A stretch of DNA of 64,000 nucleotides from an uncultured Flavobacteriaceae bacterium (GTDB taxonomy: Bacteria > Bacteroidota > Bacteroidia > Flavobacteriales > Flavobacteriaceae): NCBI GenBank assembly GCA_947495135.1, contig CANLXN010000007.1:154517-218516 (forward strand), in the 5' to 3' direction. The position numbers and the translations under genes were made by a program. Below the pieces are notes generated by a model that worked only from the letters and a program-made list of their open reading frames with translations, was not told where the DNA came from and ran no database searches. Of the stretch, positions 9,626-19,680 are shown one piece after another; the first letter of the stretch is position 1; every line of letters begins with the position of its first letter.

Positions 9626-10645
9626 ATGAGAGAAGTAACTTTGAAACAGATTGCCGAAAACCTTGGGATTTCTATAACTACGGTATCTAAAGCACTTAAA
9701 GATTATCCAGACGTTAGCAAGAAAACCAAGGCACTTGTTAAAGAGGAGGCCAAGAGATTAAATTACAAACCAAATGTTTTTGCTGTTAACCTCAGAACCA
9801 AAGAATCTAAAACTGTAGGGTTAATTGTTCCCGAAGTGGTACATCATTTCTTCTCGAGTGTCATTAATGGAATTATAGAACAAGCCGAGAAAAAAGGCTA
9901 TTTGGTAATTATACTTCAGTCCAACGAATCTTCCGAATTAGAAAAAAAACAAATTGATCTTCTTATCAGCAAACGAGTAGACGGTATTATGATATCGCTT
10001 GCAAGTACAACTACAGATATTTCCCATCTTAACTATGTGCTCGAGCAGGAAACCCCTATGGTAATGTTCGATAAGATTTCTAAATTGGTGGATTGTTCCA
10101 AAATAATCATTAATGATAGAGAGGCTGCCTACGTCGCAACCAAACATTTAATTGATACCGGCTGTAAACGAATTGCTCATTTTAGAGGCGCCTTATTACC
10201 ACAAAATTCGATTGACCGATTTTTGGGATATAAAAAAGCGCTAGAAGACCATGGAATCCCATACGATAGTTCACTCGTTTATATTTGCGAACGGGTCGAT
10301 TATCAGAATGGAGTAGACGCCGCCACACAGCTATTACAGGATCATGACGATGTGGATGGTGTTTTTGCCATTACAGACCTTGTTGCTATTGGGGCTATTA
10401 AAGTTTTCAATGAAAAAGGAATTAAAGTGCCAGATGATATTTCAATTATGGGTTTCAGCAATTGGTTCGTTTCCTCCGCAATTACTCCTTCATTAAGTAC
10501 CATAGATCAACCAGGGTATGAGATGGGTGTAAAAACTTTTAAATTACTGTATCGTGAAATGAAGGCCAAAAAGAAGGGTGAGAAAATTGTTCTAAAAACC
10601 AAGGTTCTAGAAACGGCACTTATAAAAAGGAACTCTACGAAGTAG
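9626..10645 (+). CDS. LacI-family transcriptional regulator
   Basis: About 340 residues. The start at 9626 (MREVTLKQIAENLG) is preferred over an in-frame ATG 30 nt upstream, because LacI proteins begin directly with the DNA-binding helix-turn-helix. Residues 4-24 (TLKQIAENLGISITTVSKAL) are the HTH, followed by the hinge helix and a periplasmic-binding-protein-like sensor domain (SKTVGLIVPEVVHHFFSSVINGI, DGVFAITDLVAIGA). It probably binds the palindrome just upstream and controls susCD and the GH32-transport-kinase genes, with a sugar such as fructose or sucrose as effector. The effector is inferred. Confidence 0.93.
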   Translation: MREVTLKQIAENLGISITTVSKALKDYPDVSKKTKALVKEEAKRLNYKPNVFAVNLRTKESKTVGLIVPEVVHHFFSSVINGIIEQAEKKGYLVIILQSNESSELEKKQIDLLISKRVDGIMISLASTTTDISHLNYVLEQETPMVMFDKISKLVDCSKIIINDREAAYVATKHLIDTGCKRIAHFRGALLPQNSIDRFLGYKKALEDHGIPYDSSLVYICERVDYQNGVDAATQLLQDHDDVDGVFAITDLVAIGAIKVFNEKGIKVPDDISIMGFSNWFVSSAITPSLSTIDQPGYEMGVKTFKLLYREMKAKKKGEKIVLKTKVLETALIKRNSTK

Positions 10646-10736
10646 TTTAACGACTCCTAGAAAATGTGCTCTTCGACATAATCCTAATATTACTTTAATT
10701 ATTTTGCTCTATATTTAGTCATGAAAAACATAATTC

Positions 10737-12287
10737 ATGGTTAGATATTTCCTCCTATTCCTTCTTATTTCCACTTTTTCTTGTAAAGAAAAGCCAACAG
10801 TCGTAGAGGTTGTTCCAGAAAAGGTAACTTTTAATTATTCTGAAAAATTTAGACCTCAATATCATTTCTCACCACCTGAAAAGTGGATGAACGATCCAAA
10901 TGGCTTAGTTTATCATAATGGTATTTACCACTTATTCTATCAATTCTATCCCGAAGATATAGTTTGGGGCCCTATGCACTGGGGGCACGCAACAAGTAAA
11001 GATCTTATTCATTGGGAACATAAGCCCATTGCACTTTACCCAGATGAAATAGGTGATATTTTTTCAGGAAGTGCTGTAGTAGACGTTGATAATACCTCTG
11101 GTTTTGGATCCAAGGAAAACCCCGCATTGGTCGCTATATTTACGTATCATCTTATGGCTGGCGAAAAAGCAGGACGAAAGGATTTTCAAACACAAGGTAT
11201 TGCCTATAGTTTGGATAACGGAGACACATGGGTGAAGTACGAAAATAATCCAGTGATAGGGAATGATGGTATTAAGGATTTTCGGGACCCTAAAGTAATG
11301 TGGCATGCAGAATCTTCTCAATGGATTCTTACTCTAGTAGCGGGAGATCATGCAAAGTTTTATGGCTCCCCTAATTTGAAAGATTGGAAGCTGTTAAGTG
11401 AATTCGGAAAAGAGCAAGGAGCACATGGCGGCGTATGGGAATGTCCAGACCTCTTTAAATTGAAAGTAGAAGGGACAGATGAAGAAAAATGGGTCTTGTT
11501 GGTAAGTATCAATCCAGGAGCTCCAAATGGAGGGTCGGGAACTCAGTATTTTGTAGGAGATTTTGATGGAGAAACTTTCAGAAGTGATCAAAAAGAACAT
11601 AAGTGGATCGATACCGGAAGAGATAATTATGCTGGAGTAACTTATAATAACACTCCAACTAATGAACGTATTTTTATCGGTTGGATGAGTAATTGGGATT
11701 ATGCCATGAAAACCCCTACCGAAGTATGGAGGAGTTCTATGACACTTCCTAGAACGATGAGCTTGCATAAAAATAAGGAAGATTTTTTTCTAAAAAATTA
11801 CCCTGTGGCGGCTATTGATCAAATCGCTTCAGAAAAGGTGCCGTCTACAATGATCTCTCTTGAAGAGCCATATGTTTTTAAAACTGAAAATCTAAATAAG
11901 ACAGAATTGGTATTCCAAACCAATCTGTCTGCTCCATTAAATATTTCTTTTAGTAATAAAGGAGGGGAACATTTTAGTTTTGAAATGAATCCAGCAACCA
12001 AAGAGTTGTTGTTTGATAGAACCCAAGCCGGGTTGAGCAATTTTGAAGAACGGTTCGCTGGCACTGTTCAAAAAGCGGCCTATGAAACCGGAGATCGAGA
12101 AGTAGAAGTCCGACTCTTTCTAGACGCCTCGTCTGTTGAAGTATTTGTAGATAAGGGAACTTATGTTTTTACCAATCAGTTATTTCCTCAAAATCCATAT
12201 ACCGAACTCCAGATAAGTGGAGAAAAAGATGCAAGGCTTAACAACTTCAGAATAAATCAACTAAAATCTATCTGGCATAATGAATAA
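10737..12287 (+). CDS. GH32 glycoside hydrolase (levanase/inulinase/sucrose hydrolase), lipoprotein
   Basis: 516 residues. An N-terminal lipoprotein signal (lipobox STFSC) indicates a membrane-anchored enzyme. The five-bladed propeller carries the three GH32 signatures: WMNDPNG with nucleophile Asp53, FRDPK with Asp184, and WECPDLF with acid/base Glu235; a C-terminal beta-sandwich follows (SSVEVFVDKGTYVFTNQLFP). It hydrolyses beta-fructosidic bonds, releasing fructose for the adjacent importers and kinase. Exo or endo mode and preferred polymer cannot be told from sequence. The gene overlaps the next by 8 nt. A 7-codon frame from an ATG at 10721 ends at 10744, overlapping the start. Confidence 0.95.
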   Translation: MVRYFLLFLLISTFSCKEKPTVVEVVPEKVTFNYSEKFRPQYHFSPPEKWMNDPNGLVYHNGIYHLFYQFYPEDIVWGPMHWGHATSKDLIHWEHKPIALYPDEIGDIFSGSAVVDVDNTSGFGSKENPALVAIFTYHLMAGEKAGRKDFQTQGIAYSLDNGDTWVKYENNPVIGNDGIKDFRDPKVMWHAESSQWILTLVAGDHAKFYGSPNLKDWKLLSEFGKEQGAHGGVWECPDLFKLKVEGTDEEKWVLLVSINPGAPNGGSGTQYFVGDFDGETFRSDQKEHKWIDTGRDNYAGVTYNNTPTNERIFIGWMSNWDYAMKTPTEVWRSSMTLPRTMSLHKNKEDFFLKNYPVAAIDQIASEKVPSTMISLEEPYVFKTENLNKTELVFQTNLSAPLNISFSNKGGEHFSFEMNPATKELLFDRTQAGLSNFEERFAGTVQKAAYETGDREVEVRLFLDASSVEVFVDKGTYVFTNQLFPQNPYTELQISGEKDARLNNFRINQLKSIWHNE

Positions 12288-13629
12288 AATTTTTACTTGG
12301 TCCATCACCGTAGCACTCGCAGGTTTTCTCTTTGGATTCGATACAGTCGTTATTAGTGGTGCAAATAAACCTATTCAGGAGTTATGGAATCTATCTCCTA
12401 TTATGCACGGTACTTTTATAATGAGTATGGCGTTATGGGGAACGGTATTGGGCTCTCTTTTGGGCGGTATACCCACTAAAAAATTAGGACGAAAAAAGAC
12501 CTTGTTCTGGATAGGAATCCTGTTTTTCATATCGGCGCTTGGTAGTGCATTGGCACCAGATCCATATTCTTTTTCGTTCTTTCGTTTCATTGGAGGAATA
12601 GGAGTTGGAGTATCTTCAGTGGCTGCTCCTATTTATATTTCGGAAATTACTTCCCCAGACCGTCGCGGGAGAATGGGAGGTTTGTATCAATTTTGCCTAG
12701 TGTTTGGTATTATGATCGCATTTATCTCTAATTGGGCGCTCAAAGGCTTCGATGGAGCAAACGATTGGCGTTGGATGCTAGGAATAGAAGCACTTCCAGC
12801 ATTGGCTTATACGTTAATGGTACTTAAAGTTCCGAATAGTCCAAGATGGCTTGTATTGCAAAAAGGGGACGATGAAGGTGCGCTTTCAGTGTTGAACATT
12901 ATTTATGAAAAGATAGAAATTGCGAAACAGAAACTTTCAGAAATAAAACTGGATGCAAATCTTCCAAAAAGCAACGACAACCTTTTTCAAAAGAAATACA
13001 ATCGGGTATTGTGGCTCGGATTTTTGATAGCGTTTTTCAATCAGTTATCGGGAATTAACTTTGTCCTGTACTATGCACCTCAGATTTTGGAGCAAGCAGG
13101 TTTGGGTGGAGCAGATTCGCTTTTCAATTCAATTGCAATTGGGATAGTTAATCTAATTTTCACACTCATTGGTGTACGTTTGCTTGATAAACTGGGTCGT
13201 CGTCAACTTATTATCATAGGTTCTATTGGTTACATTTTTAGCCTCATTATGGTGGGAATCTGTTTTCAGATGAATCTTAGTCCAGACTTACTTATCATCT
13301 TTATCTGCTTATTTGTAGCATCTCATGCTATTGGACAGGGTGCAGTTATTTGGGTGTTTATTTCTGAAATTTTCCCAAACAGAGTCCGTGCGTATGGACA
13401 AAGCTGGGGAACAAGTACGCATTGGGTTTTTGCCGCAGTAATTACTTTAATAACTCCGTTTTTCATTGATGATAAGGAAGGTGTTTTTAGAGACAGCTTG
13501 GAGGTTATTTATTATTTCTTTGCCGGAATGATGATACTGCAATTGCTTTGGGCACTATTTAAAATGCCGGAAACAAAAGGAGTCTCTTTGGAAGATCTAG
13601 AAAAACAACTAACAGAAGATAATGATTAA
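12280..13629 (+). CDS. MFS sugar porter (sugar:H+ symporter)
   Basis: 449 residues with about 12 membrane helices. Sugar porter family marks are visible: GFLFGFDTVVISGA in helix 1, GRKKT after helix 2, PDRRGRMGGLYQ before helix 5, PNSPRWL in the central loop, LGRRQL in the second half and PETKGVSLE at the end. It probably imports fructose or another product of the GH32 enzyme through the inner membrane. Starts inside the GH32 stop (8-nt overlap) and itself overlaps the fructokinase by 8 nt, showing tight translational coupling in one operon. Confidence 0.93.
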   Translation: MNKIFTWSITVALAGFLFGFDTVVISGANKPIQELWNLSPIMHGTFIMSMALWGTVLGSLLGGIPTKKLGRKKTLFWIGILFFISALGSALAPDPYSFSFFRFIGGIGVGVSSVAAPIYISEITSPDRRGRMGGLYQFCLVFGIMIAFISNWALKGFDGANDWRWMLGIEALPALAYTLMVLKVPNSPRWLVLQKGDDEGALSVLNIIYEKIEIAKQKLSEIKLDANLPKSNDNLFQKKYNRVLWLGFLIAFFNQLSGINFVLYYAPQILEQAGLGGADSLFNSIAIGIVNLIFTLIGVRLLDKLGRRQLIIIGSIGYIFSLIMVGICFQMNLSPDLLIIFICLFVASHAIGQGAVIWVFISEIFPNRVRAYGQSWGTSTHWVFAAVITLITPFFIDDKEGVFRDSLEVIYYFFAGMMILQLLWALFKMPETKGVSLEDLEKQLTEDND

Positions 13630-14515
13630 AACGACCGTTATTTGTTTTGGAGAAATCCTATGGGATGTTTTTCCTGATAAAAAAGTGATTGGTGGAGCAC
13701 CACTCAATGTCGCTTTGAGATTACATTCTTTTGGAGTGCCCGTAAAAATTGTAAGTAGTATTGGGCAAGACAATTTGGGTAAAGAAATTAGTGCTTATGT
13801 ACAGAAATGTGGTTTGCCATTAGATTTTATTCAAACCGATGAGGAGTTGGCCACTGGTGCCGTTACAGTTACATTGAATGAGGCGGGAAGTGCTTCCTAT
13901 GTAATCAATAAGCCGGTTGCTTGGGATGCAATTGAATTATCACCAGAGCTAATTTTGGCTGTTGGAGAAGCTCCTTTTTTTCTCTTCGGAAGTCTAGCTG
14001 CCCGTGGTGCAATGAATAGGCATACGCTACAAGCGTTGTTAGAGGTTGCGAACACAAGAATCTTTGATGTTAATCTAAGAAAACCAGATTACGACATTTC
14101 CATGGTTTACGAACTCATGCAAAAAGCCGATGTTGTAAAGTTAAACGATGAGGAGCTGGAAGAAGTTTGTGTTGAGTTAGGATGCCAAGATACCAATTTG
14201 AACGATCAAATAGGCTGGCTGTCTAAAATTAGCCATACCAAAACAGTTTGCGTGACAAAAGGCGGAGAAGGAGCCGTATTATTTTTCAATAACAAATTTT
14301 ATGAGAATGAGGGCTTTAATGTAGAAGTGGCAGATACCGTGGGAGCAGGCGATTCTTTTTTGGCAACACTTATAAAGGGATTGCTCATTGACCAAAAACA
14401 CCCATCTGAAGCTTTAGAGAGGGCATGCGCAGTAGGTGCATTGGTAGCCTCTAAAGAAGGAGCCAATTGCAATATTTCAGGAGAGGAAATAAAACAATTT
14501 GTTCAAGGAGTATAG
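13622..14515 (+). CDS. PfkB-family fructokinase
   Basis: 297 residues, the normal size for this family. The N-terminal substrate motif GGAPLNVALRLHSFG and the C-terminal ATP-binding/catalytic motif DTVGAGDSFLA are intact, the latter with the catalytic Asp. It phosphorylates fructose to fructose 6-phosphate in the cytoplasm, completing the route hydrolase, porter, kinase encoded in this operon. The ATG overlaps the end of the MFS gene by 8 nt. Other PfkB sugar kinases are possible, but the GH32 context favours fructose. Confidence 0.9.
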   Translation: MIKTTVICFGEILWDVFPDKKVIGGAPLNVALRLHSFGVPVKIVSSIGQDNLGKEISAYVQKCGLPLDFIQTDEELATGAVTVTLNEAGSASYVINKPVAWDAIELSPELILAVGEAPFFLFGSLAARGAMNRHTLQALLEVANTRIFDVNLRKPDYDISMVYELMQKADVVKLNDEELEEVCVELGCQDTNLNDQIGWLSKISHTKTVCVTKGGEGAVLFFNNKFYENEGFNVEVADTVGAGDSFLATLIKGLLIDQKHPSEALERACAVGALVASKEGANCNISGEEIKQFVQGV

Positions 14516-14758
14516 CAGTGCATTAGAAGCCGAAGTCATTTAATTTTTCGAAAAATTTTGGAGAAAAAATTAAAAATATAGATATCTTTAAACCGAAGAC
14601 ATGTTTGTTTCAAGTTAGAAAATCACTCTATATTTCGGTTCCTATCTATCCTAATTGGAGCTTTTAACATGAAGATAATCGAGATAAAATTTGAAATAGA
14701 TGCAGTCTTAATTGTGCCTTTCATAAAACAATTCAACTAAATAAAAAACGATCAACCT

Positions 14759-16417
14759 ATGGGGACATTATCCATCATTTCATTTATTGGATTTACATTA
14801 TTAGTAGCTGGTGTTGCCTGGTTTGCGACAAGAAAAACGGATGAAAGTACAGCCGATGGCTATTTTCTAGGCGGAAGAAGCCTAGGCGCAATAACTATTG
14901 CGGGTTCCTTGCTGCTGACCAATTTGTCTGCTGAGCAAATTGTGGGTTTAAACGGGCAGGCATTTACCGAAGGAATATTAGTAATGGCTTGGGAAACTCT
15001 GGCCGCCATTGCCATCATTATTACCGCAATATTTTTTCTACCCAAATACATGCGATCTGGTATTACAACCATACCAGAGTTTATTGAAGGTAGGTTTGAT
15101 AGTACCACTAAATCAATCTTATCCATTTTATTTCTGGTAGCCTTTGGGGTGGTTTTATTGCCTACGATACTTTATTCTGGTTCGCTGGCCTTTAGTACGA
15201 TGTTCGATCTTCCCGAAGTTTTAGGGATTTCCGAAACAGCGGTAATTTGGATTTGTGTTTGGACCATTGGACTCATTGGAATTGTTTATGCAATTTTTGG
15301 AGGGTTAAAGGCGGTTGCTGTCTCAGATCTAATTAATGCTATTGGGCTATTAATAGGGGGCTTGTTAATTCCGATATTTGGGTTAATGGCTATTGGAGAT
15401 GGTAGTGTTGGCGAAGGATTAAACATCTTATGGAACAGTAACCCAGAAAAGTTTGATGCTGTTGGTAAAGTCGATTCTTCTATTCCATTTGGAACCATTT
15501 TCACGGGTATGATGATTGCTCAGATCTATTATTGGGGTACAAACCAATCAATTCTGCAACGTGTTTTTGGAGCAAAGAGCTTAAAAGAAGGACAGAAAGG
15601 AATGTTACTGGCCGCCTTGGTGAAGTTTCTCATTCCTGTAATTGTAGTGTTGCCTGGTATCATTGCCTGGCATTTGTTTGAAGGGAATCTTGAAAATGCC
15701 GATCAGGCGTATCCGGCACTCGTAAGAAGAGTTTTGCCTGGAGCCTTAGCTGGATTCTTTGCTGCTGTTTTGTTTGGAGCTGTATTAAGCTCCTTTAATA
15801 GTTTGCTTAACAGTAGCGCCACCTTGTTTGGATTCGACCTGTATAAACAATATTTTAAAAAGGATGCAACCGAAAAGGAAACGGTGAAGGCAGGAAAGAT
15901 TTTCGGTCTTTTTATTGCAGTTCTTTCCATGATTATAGCACCATTTATTGCCAACGCCCCAGACGGATTGTTTTCTTACATACAACAGTCCTTAGGAAGT
16001 TTGAGCGTGCCCATCTTAGCGGTGGTCGTGATGGGAATGTATTCTAAAAAAGTGCCAGCATTAGGAGCCAAGGTAGTCTTAACTTTAGGAGTAGTTATGT
16101 ACTTAGTGAGTTTGCTCGTACTCGGCCCATATTTTATAGAATCTGCGATGGCGGAAGCTGCAGCAAATGGTATAACAGATCCCAGCAAGCTTAGTGTAAT
16201 TAAGGCAGAGGCTTATCCTCATTTTCTTCATATTATGGGAATATTATTTGTTGTTAACATGGTAATTATGATAGTGATAGGTAAGTTGTTTCCGAAAAAA
16301 GAAATCTATGTGCCTACGGTAACTGAGGAAATTGATGTTACTCCGTGGAAGCACGCTATGATTGTTGGAGTTATCATTACACTTCTCGTCCTGAGTACCT
16401 ACCTAATTTTTAGATAA
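14759..16417 (+). CDS. Sodium:solute symporter (SSS/SLC5 family)
   Basis: 552 residues with about 14 predicted membrane helices. Family features include DGYFLGGRSLGAITIAGSLLLTNLSAEQIVGLNGQ near the N terminus and the conserved GGLKAVAVSDLINA and WGTNQSILQRVFGAKS segments typical of SglT-like sugar transporters. It likely imports a sugar or polyol with Na+. A 243-nt gap separates it from the fructokinase, and the GlpK-GlpD fusion follows 55 nt downstream, so it may form a separate transcription unit with that gene and supply a glycerol-containing or sugar substrate. No glycerol facilitator is present in the window. Confidence 0.9.
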   Translation: MGTLSIISFIGFTLLVAGVAWFATRKTDESTADGYFLGGRSLGAITIAGSLLLTNLSAEQIVGLNGQAFTEGILVMAWETLAAIAIIITAIFFLPKYMRSGITTIPEFIEGRFDSTTKSILSILFLVAFGVVLLPTILYSGSLAFSTMFDLPEVLGISETAVIWICVWTIGLIGIVYAIFGGLKAVAVSDLINAIGLLIGGLLIPIFGLMAIGDGSVGEGLNILWNSNPEKFDAVGKVDSSIPFGTIFTGMMIAQIYYWGTNQSILQRVFGAKSLKEGQKGMLLAALVKFLIPVIVVLPGIIAWHLFEGNLENADQAYPALVRRVLPGALAGFFAAVLFGAVLSSFNSLLNSSATLFGFDLYKQYFKKDATEKETVKAGKIFGLFIAVLSMIIAPFIANAPDGLFSYIQQSLGSLSVPILAVVVMGMYSKKVPALGAKVVLTLGVVMYLVSLLVLGPYFIESAMAEAAANGITDPSKLSVIKAEAYPHFLHIMGILFVVNMVIMIVIGKLFPKKEIYVPTVTEEIDVTPWKHAMIVGVIITLLVLSTYLIFR

Positions 16418-16472
16418 ACTTTAATCAAAACATTGAAGAGATAGCTTTTGGCTATTGAATTAATTACTGTAT

Positions 16473-19400
16473 ATGAAGAAGAAATATGTCATTGCTTTTG
16501 ATCAGGGAACGACTAGCACAAGAGCCATCGTTTTTGATCTTAACGGAAAAATTATTGCCATTTCTCAAAAGGAATTAAAACAACATTATCCTCAATCTGG
16601 CTGGGTTGAACACGATGCAAATGATATTTTTCGTGATCAGAAAGACGCTTTTGAAAAAGTGATGGTAGACAGTAATATCTCTGGTGAAGAAGTAGCGGCC
16701 ATTGGAATTACCAATCAGCGCGAAACCACGGTTGTTTGGGATAAAGAAACGGGGGAGCCAATTCATAATGCAATTGTTTGGTTAGACAAACGAACCCTTG
16801 AGATCTGTGAAGAACTTAGAGAACAGGGTTTAGAAGATTATGTGAGGGATCATACTGGGCTAATTATAGATTCCTATTTTTCTGGGACAAAGTTGAAATG
16901 GATACTAGATAATGTGCCAGGGGCTCAGGAAAAGGCAGATGCTGGAAAGCTTCTTTTCGGGACCATCGATAGTTGGCTAATTTATAAATTCACTAACGGA
17001 GAAAAACACCTTACCGATCATACAAATGCTTCTAGAACCATGATCTATAACATTAAGGACATGGAATGGGATGCCACTCTTTTAAAGGCGATGAATATAC
17101 CTAGTTCTATGTTGCCTGAAGTGCAGTGCTCTTCCTCTAATTTCGGAATGGTCGAGTACAATGGTTGCCACATTCCAATATATGGAGTGGCCGGAGATCA
17201 GCAGGCCTCACTATTTGGGCAAGGCGGATTTAAAACTGGAATTGCTAAAAACACCTACGGAACAGGTTGTTTTATGCTTCTGAATACTGGAAATAACCAC
17301 TTGGTTTCTAAAAACGGACTTTTAACCACTCTTACTTGCAGCCTCGAGAACAGGCCTGTTAACTATGCTCTCGAAGGAAGTATCTTTATTGGTGGAGCAT
17401 CGATTCAATGGCTGCGTGATCAAATGGAATTGATCGATAATGCGGCAGAAACCGAGTTAATTTGTAATAGTATCCCGCCGCTAAAAGATTTGTACGTGGT
17501 ACCGGCCTTCGCAGGATTGGGAGCCCCTTATTGGGATGGCGATGCCAAAGGTGCCATCTACGGCCTCACCTTGGACATGGGTAGAAAGGAGATTATTAAG
17601 GCTACCGTGGAAGCACTTGCGTATCAAACCAAAGATGTAATCAATGCCATGATTGAGGATAGTGAAAAGGAATTATTGACCTTAAAAGTAGATGGTGGGG
17701 CTTGCGCAAATAATTATTTAATGCAATTTCAGAGCGATCTCTTAAATGTATCGGTCGATCGTCCCGAAATGCTTGAGGTAACGGCCTTGGGAGCAGCCTT
17801 GTTGGCGGGGATTAAAGCGGAGGTGTGGTCTTTGGAGGACATCGATAGAGTGCGAAATGTGGAACGTCTTTTTCAGCCAGAAATGGATCAGAAGACCCGA
17901 AAACAAAAATATAAGAAATGGTTGAAGGCGGTGGACCGAACCATGACTAAAAAAGCAAAGAAGAAGGAACGAGAAACACAATTCTCGGTGCTCGATAGGG
18001 ATAAGCAATTAAAGAAACTCTCTTCAGAAAAATTTGATCTTATCATTATTGGTGGGGGAGTAACAGGTGCCGGAATTGCCCTAGATGCTGCCTCAAGGGG
18101 CATGAAATTGTGCCTTATTGAGAAAAACGATTTTGCATCAGGAACAAGTAATAAATCTACGAAGCTCATTCATGGTGGATTGCGTTACCTCAAGCAAATG
18201 GAAATTGGTTTGGTAAAGGAGTCTGGTACAGAGCGAGCGGTGGTCCATAAACTGGCTCCGCATCTAGTGGTGCCTGAAAAAATGCTGCTACCACTTGTAG
18301 AGGGAGGGACCTATGGCAAAATGCTTACGTCTATCGGATTAAAAGTGTACGATATTCTTGCGAACGTTGAAGGTGATGATCGAAGAAAAATGCTCTCAAA
18401 AGACGAGACTATAAAAAGAGAACCCTTGTTGAATGAAGATACCCTCTTAGGGGGAGGATACTATGCAGAATATCGAACGGACGATGCAAGACTCACTGTA
18501 GAATTGCTCAAAAAGGCCACCGAATATGGAGCGACCATTATTAACTATTGTGAAATGGATCATTTTGTGTACAATAGTGAGGGTAAGATTAACAGCGTGA
18601 ATTGTGTAGATAATAATACAGGTAAAAGCTTAAACATTACTGCGCGAAACTATGTTTCTGCTGCAGGACCATGGGTAGATTTACTTCGGAAGAAAGATCA
18701 GTCTATGAACAACAAGCACCTGCATCTAACCAAAGGTGTTCATTTGGTTTTTCCTGCTGAAAAGTTGCCTATTAAACAGTCGGTTTATTTTGATGTGGAT
18801 GATGGTAGAATGATTTTTGCAATTCCGCGCGGGCGGGTTACCTATGTGGGAACAACAGATACCAATTACTCTGGGAATTTGGAACGAGTTGTTGCAACTG
18901 AAGCGGACGCTAACTATCTGCTAAATGCAGTAAATAATATGTTTCCAACAATTCATTTAACCATGAACGATATTGAATCGAATTGGGCAGGATTGAGACC
19001 TTTAATTCATGAAGAGGATAAAGACCCATCTGAGTTATCTAGAAAAGATGAAATTTTTATTTCTGAAAGCGGGTTGATCTCCATAGCTGGTGGAAAATTA
19101 ACAGGATACCGAAAAATGGCCCAACGAGTCATCGAATCGGTATTGAAATCCATGTCTTCTAAAAAAAGAGATAAGTTTTCCAAGACCAATACGCAGCATA
19201 TATCTTTATCTAAGCCAGCAATGAGTTCAATGGCGGAAGTGAAGGCTTACGAGCTAGAATTGGGAGAAGCTCTAAGGGAAATTGGAGTTGATGATCCTTA
19301 TTACGCATGGTATTTAGTTTCTACTTATGGAAAGCAGGCCGATGTGATCTTGAGAAAGCGTTCTTATTTCGCTAATAACGATCCGTTAGAACAATTAATA

Positions 19401-19640
19401 AGAGCCGAGTTATGGTATGGAGTGCACCATGAGATGGCCAATGGTTTGGCCGATTTCTTTGTGCGAAGAACAGGAAGTTTGTATTTCAATATTAATTCGG
19501 TCAAGAAATATGCAGATATAGTCCTCGAGGATTTTATAGCTTATTTAGACTGGGACGAAGCCAGAGTAAAAAGAGAGCGGGAAACCCTTTCTGCCTTGGT
19601 GAAAGATGCAACCACTTATTACGAAACCGAATTTGAATAA
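16473..19640 (+). CDS. Glycerol kinase - glycerol-3-phosphate dehydrogenase fusion
   Basis: One open frame of 1,055 residues joins two complete enzymes. Residues 1 to about 490 are glycerol kinase (FGGY): FDQGTTSTRAIVFD, GVAGDQQASLFGQ, FAGLGAPYWD and KVDGGACANNYLMQFQSD. Residues about 520-1055 are FAD-dependent GlpD: IIIGGGVTGAGIALDAASRG, GTSNKSTKLIHGGLRYL, GTTDTNYSG and SIAGGKLTGYRKMA, followed by the DAO C-terminal domain. The junction (about 490-520) is a Lys-rich linker starting at Met491 (codon 17943-17945). The two halves make and oxidise glycerol 3-phosphate to dihydroxyacetone phosphate. GlpK and GlpD are normally separate proteins; an indel in the A6 run at the junction would separate them, so the fusion deserves confirmation. 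Confidence 0.93.
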   Translation: MKKKYVIAFDQGTTSTRAIVFDLNGKIIAISQKELKQHYPQSGWVEHDANDIFRDQKDAFEKVMVDSNISGEEVAAIGITNQRETTVVWDKETGEPIHNAIVWLDKRTLEICEELREQGLEDYVRDHTGLIIDSYFSGTKLKWILDNVPGAQEKADAGKLLFGTIDSWLIYKFTNGEKHLTDHTNASRTMIYNIKDMEWDATLLKAMNIPSSMLPEVQCSSSNFGMVEYNGCHIPIYGVAGDQQASLFGQGGFKTGIAKNTYGTGCFMLLNTGNNHLVSKNGLLTTLTCSLENRPVNYALEGSIFIGGASIQWLRDQMELIDNAAETELICNSIPPLKDLYVVPAFAGLGAPYWDGDAKGAIYGLTLDMGRKEIIKATVEALAYQTKDVINAMIEDSEKELLTLKVDGGACANNYLMQFQSDLLNVSVDRPEMLEVTALGAALLAGIKAEVWSLEDIDRVRNVERLFQPEMDQKTRKQKYKKWLKAVDRTMTKKAKKKERETQFSVLDRDKQLKKLSSEKFDLIIIGGGVTGAGIALDAASRGMKLCLIEKNDFASGTSNKSTKLIHGGLRYLKQMEIGLVKESGTERAVVHKLAPHLVVPEKMLLPLVEGGTYGKMLTSIGLKVYDILANVEGDDRRKMLSKDETIKREPLLNEDTLLGGGYYAEYRTDDARLTVELLKKATEYGATIINYCEMDHFVYNSEGKINSVNCVDNNTGKSLNITARNYVSAAGPWVDLLRKKDQSMNNKHLHLTKGVHLVFPAEKLPIKQSVYFDVDDGRMIFAIPRGRVTYVGTTDTNYSGNLERVVATEADANYLLNAVNNMFPTIHLTMNDIESNWAGLRPLIHEEDKDPSELSRKDEIFISESGLISIAGGKLTGYRKMAQRVIESVLKSMSSKKRDKFSKTNTQHISLSKPAMSSMAEVKAYELELGEALREIGVDDPYYAWYLVSTYGKQADVILRKRSYFANNDPLEQLIRAELWYGVHHEMANGLADFFVRRTGSLYFNINSVKKYADIVLEDFIAYLDWDEARVKRERETLSALVKDATTYYETEFE

Positions 19641-19680
19641 GCTAGATCAGATTTTTAATACAAATGATGGCAGCTAATTA

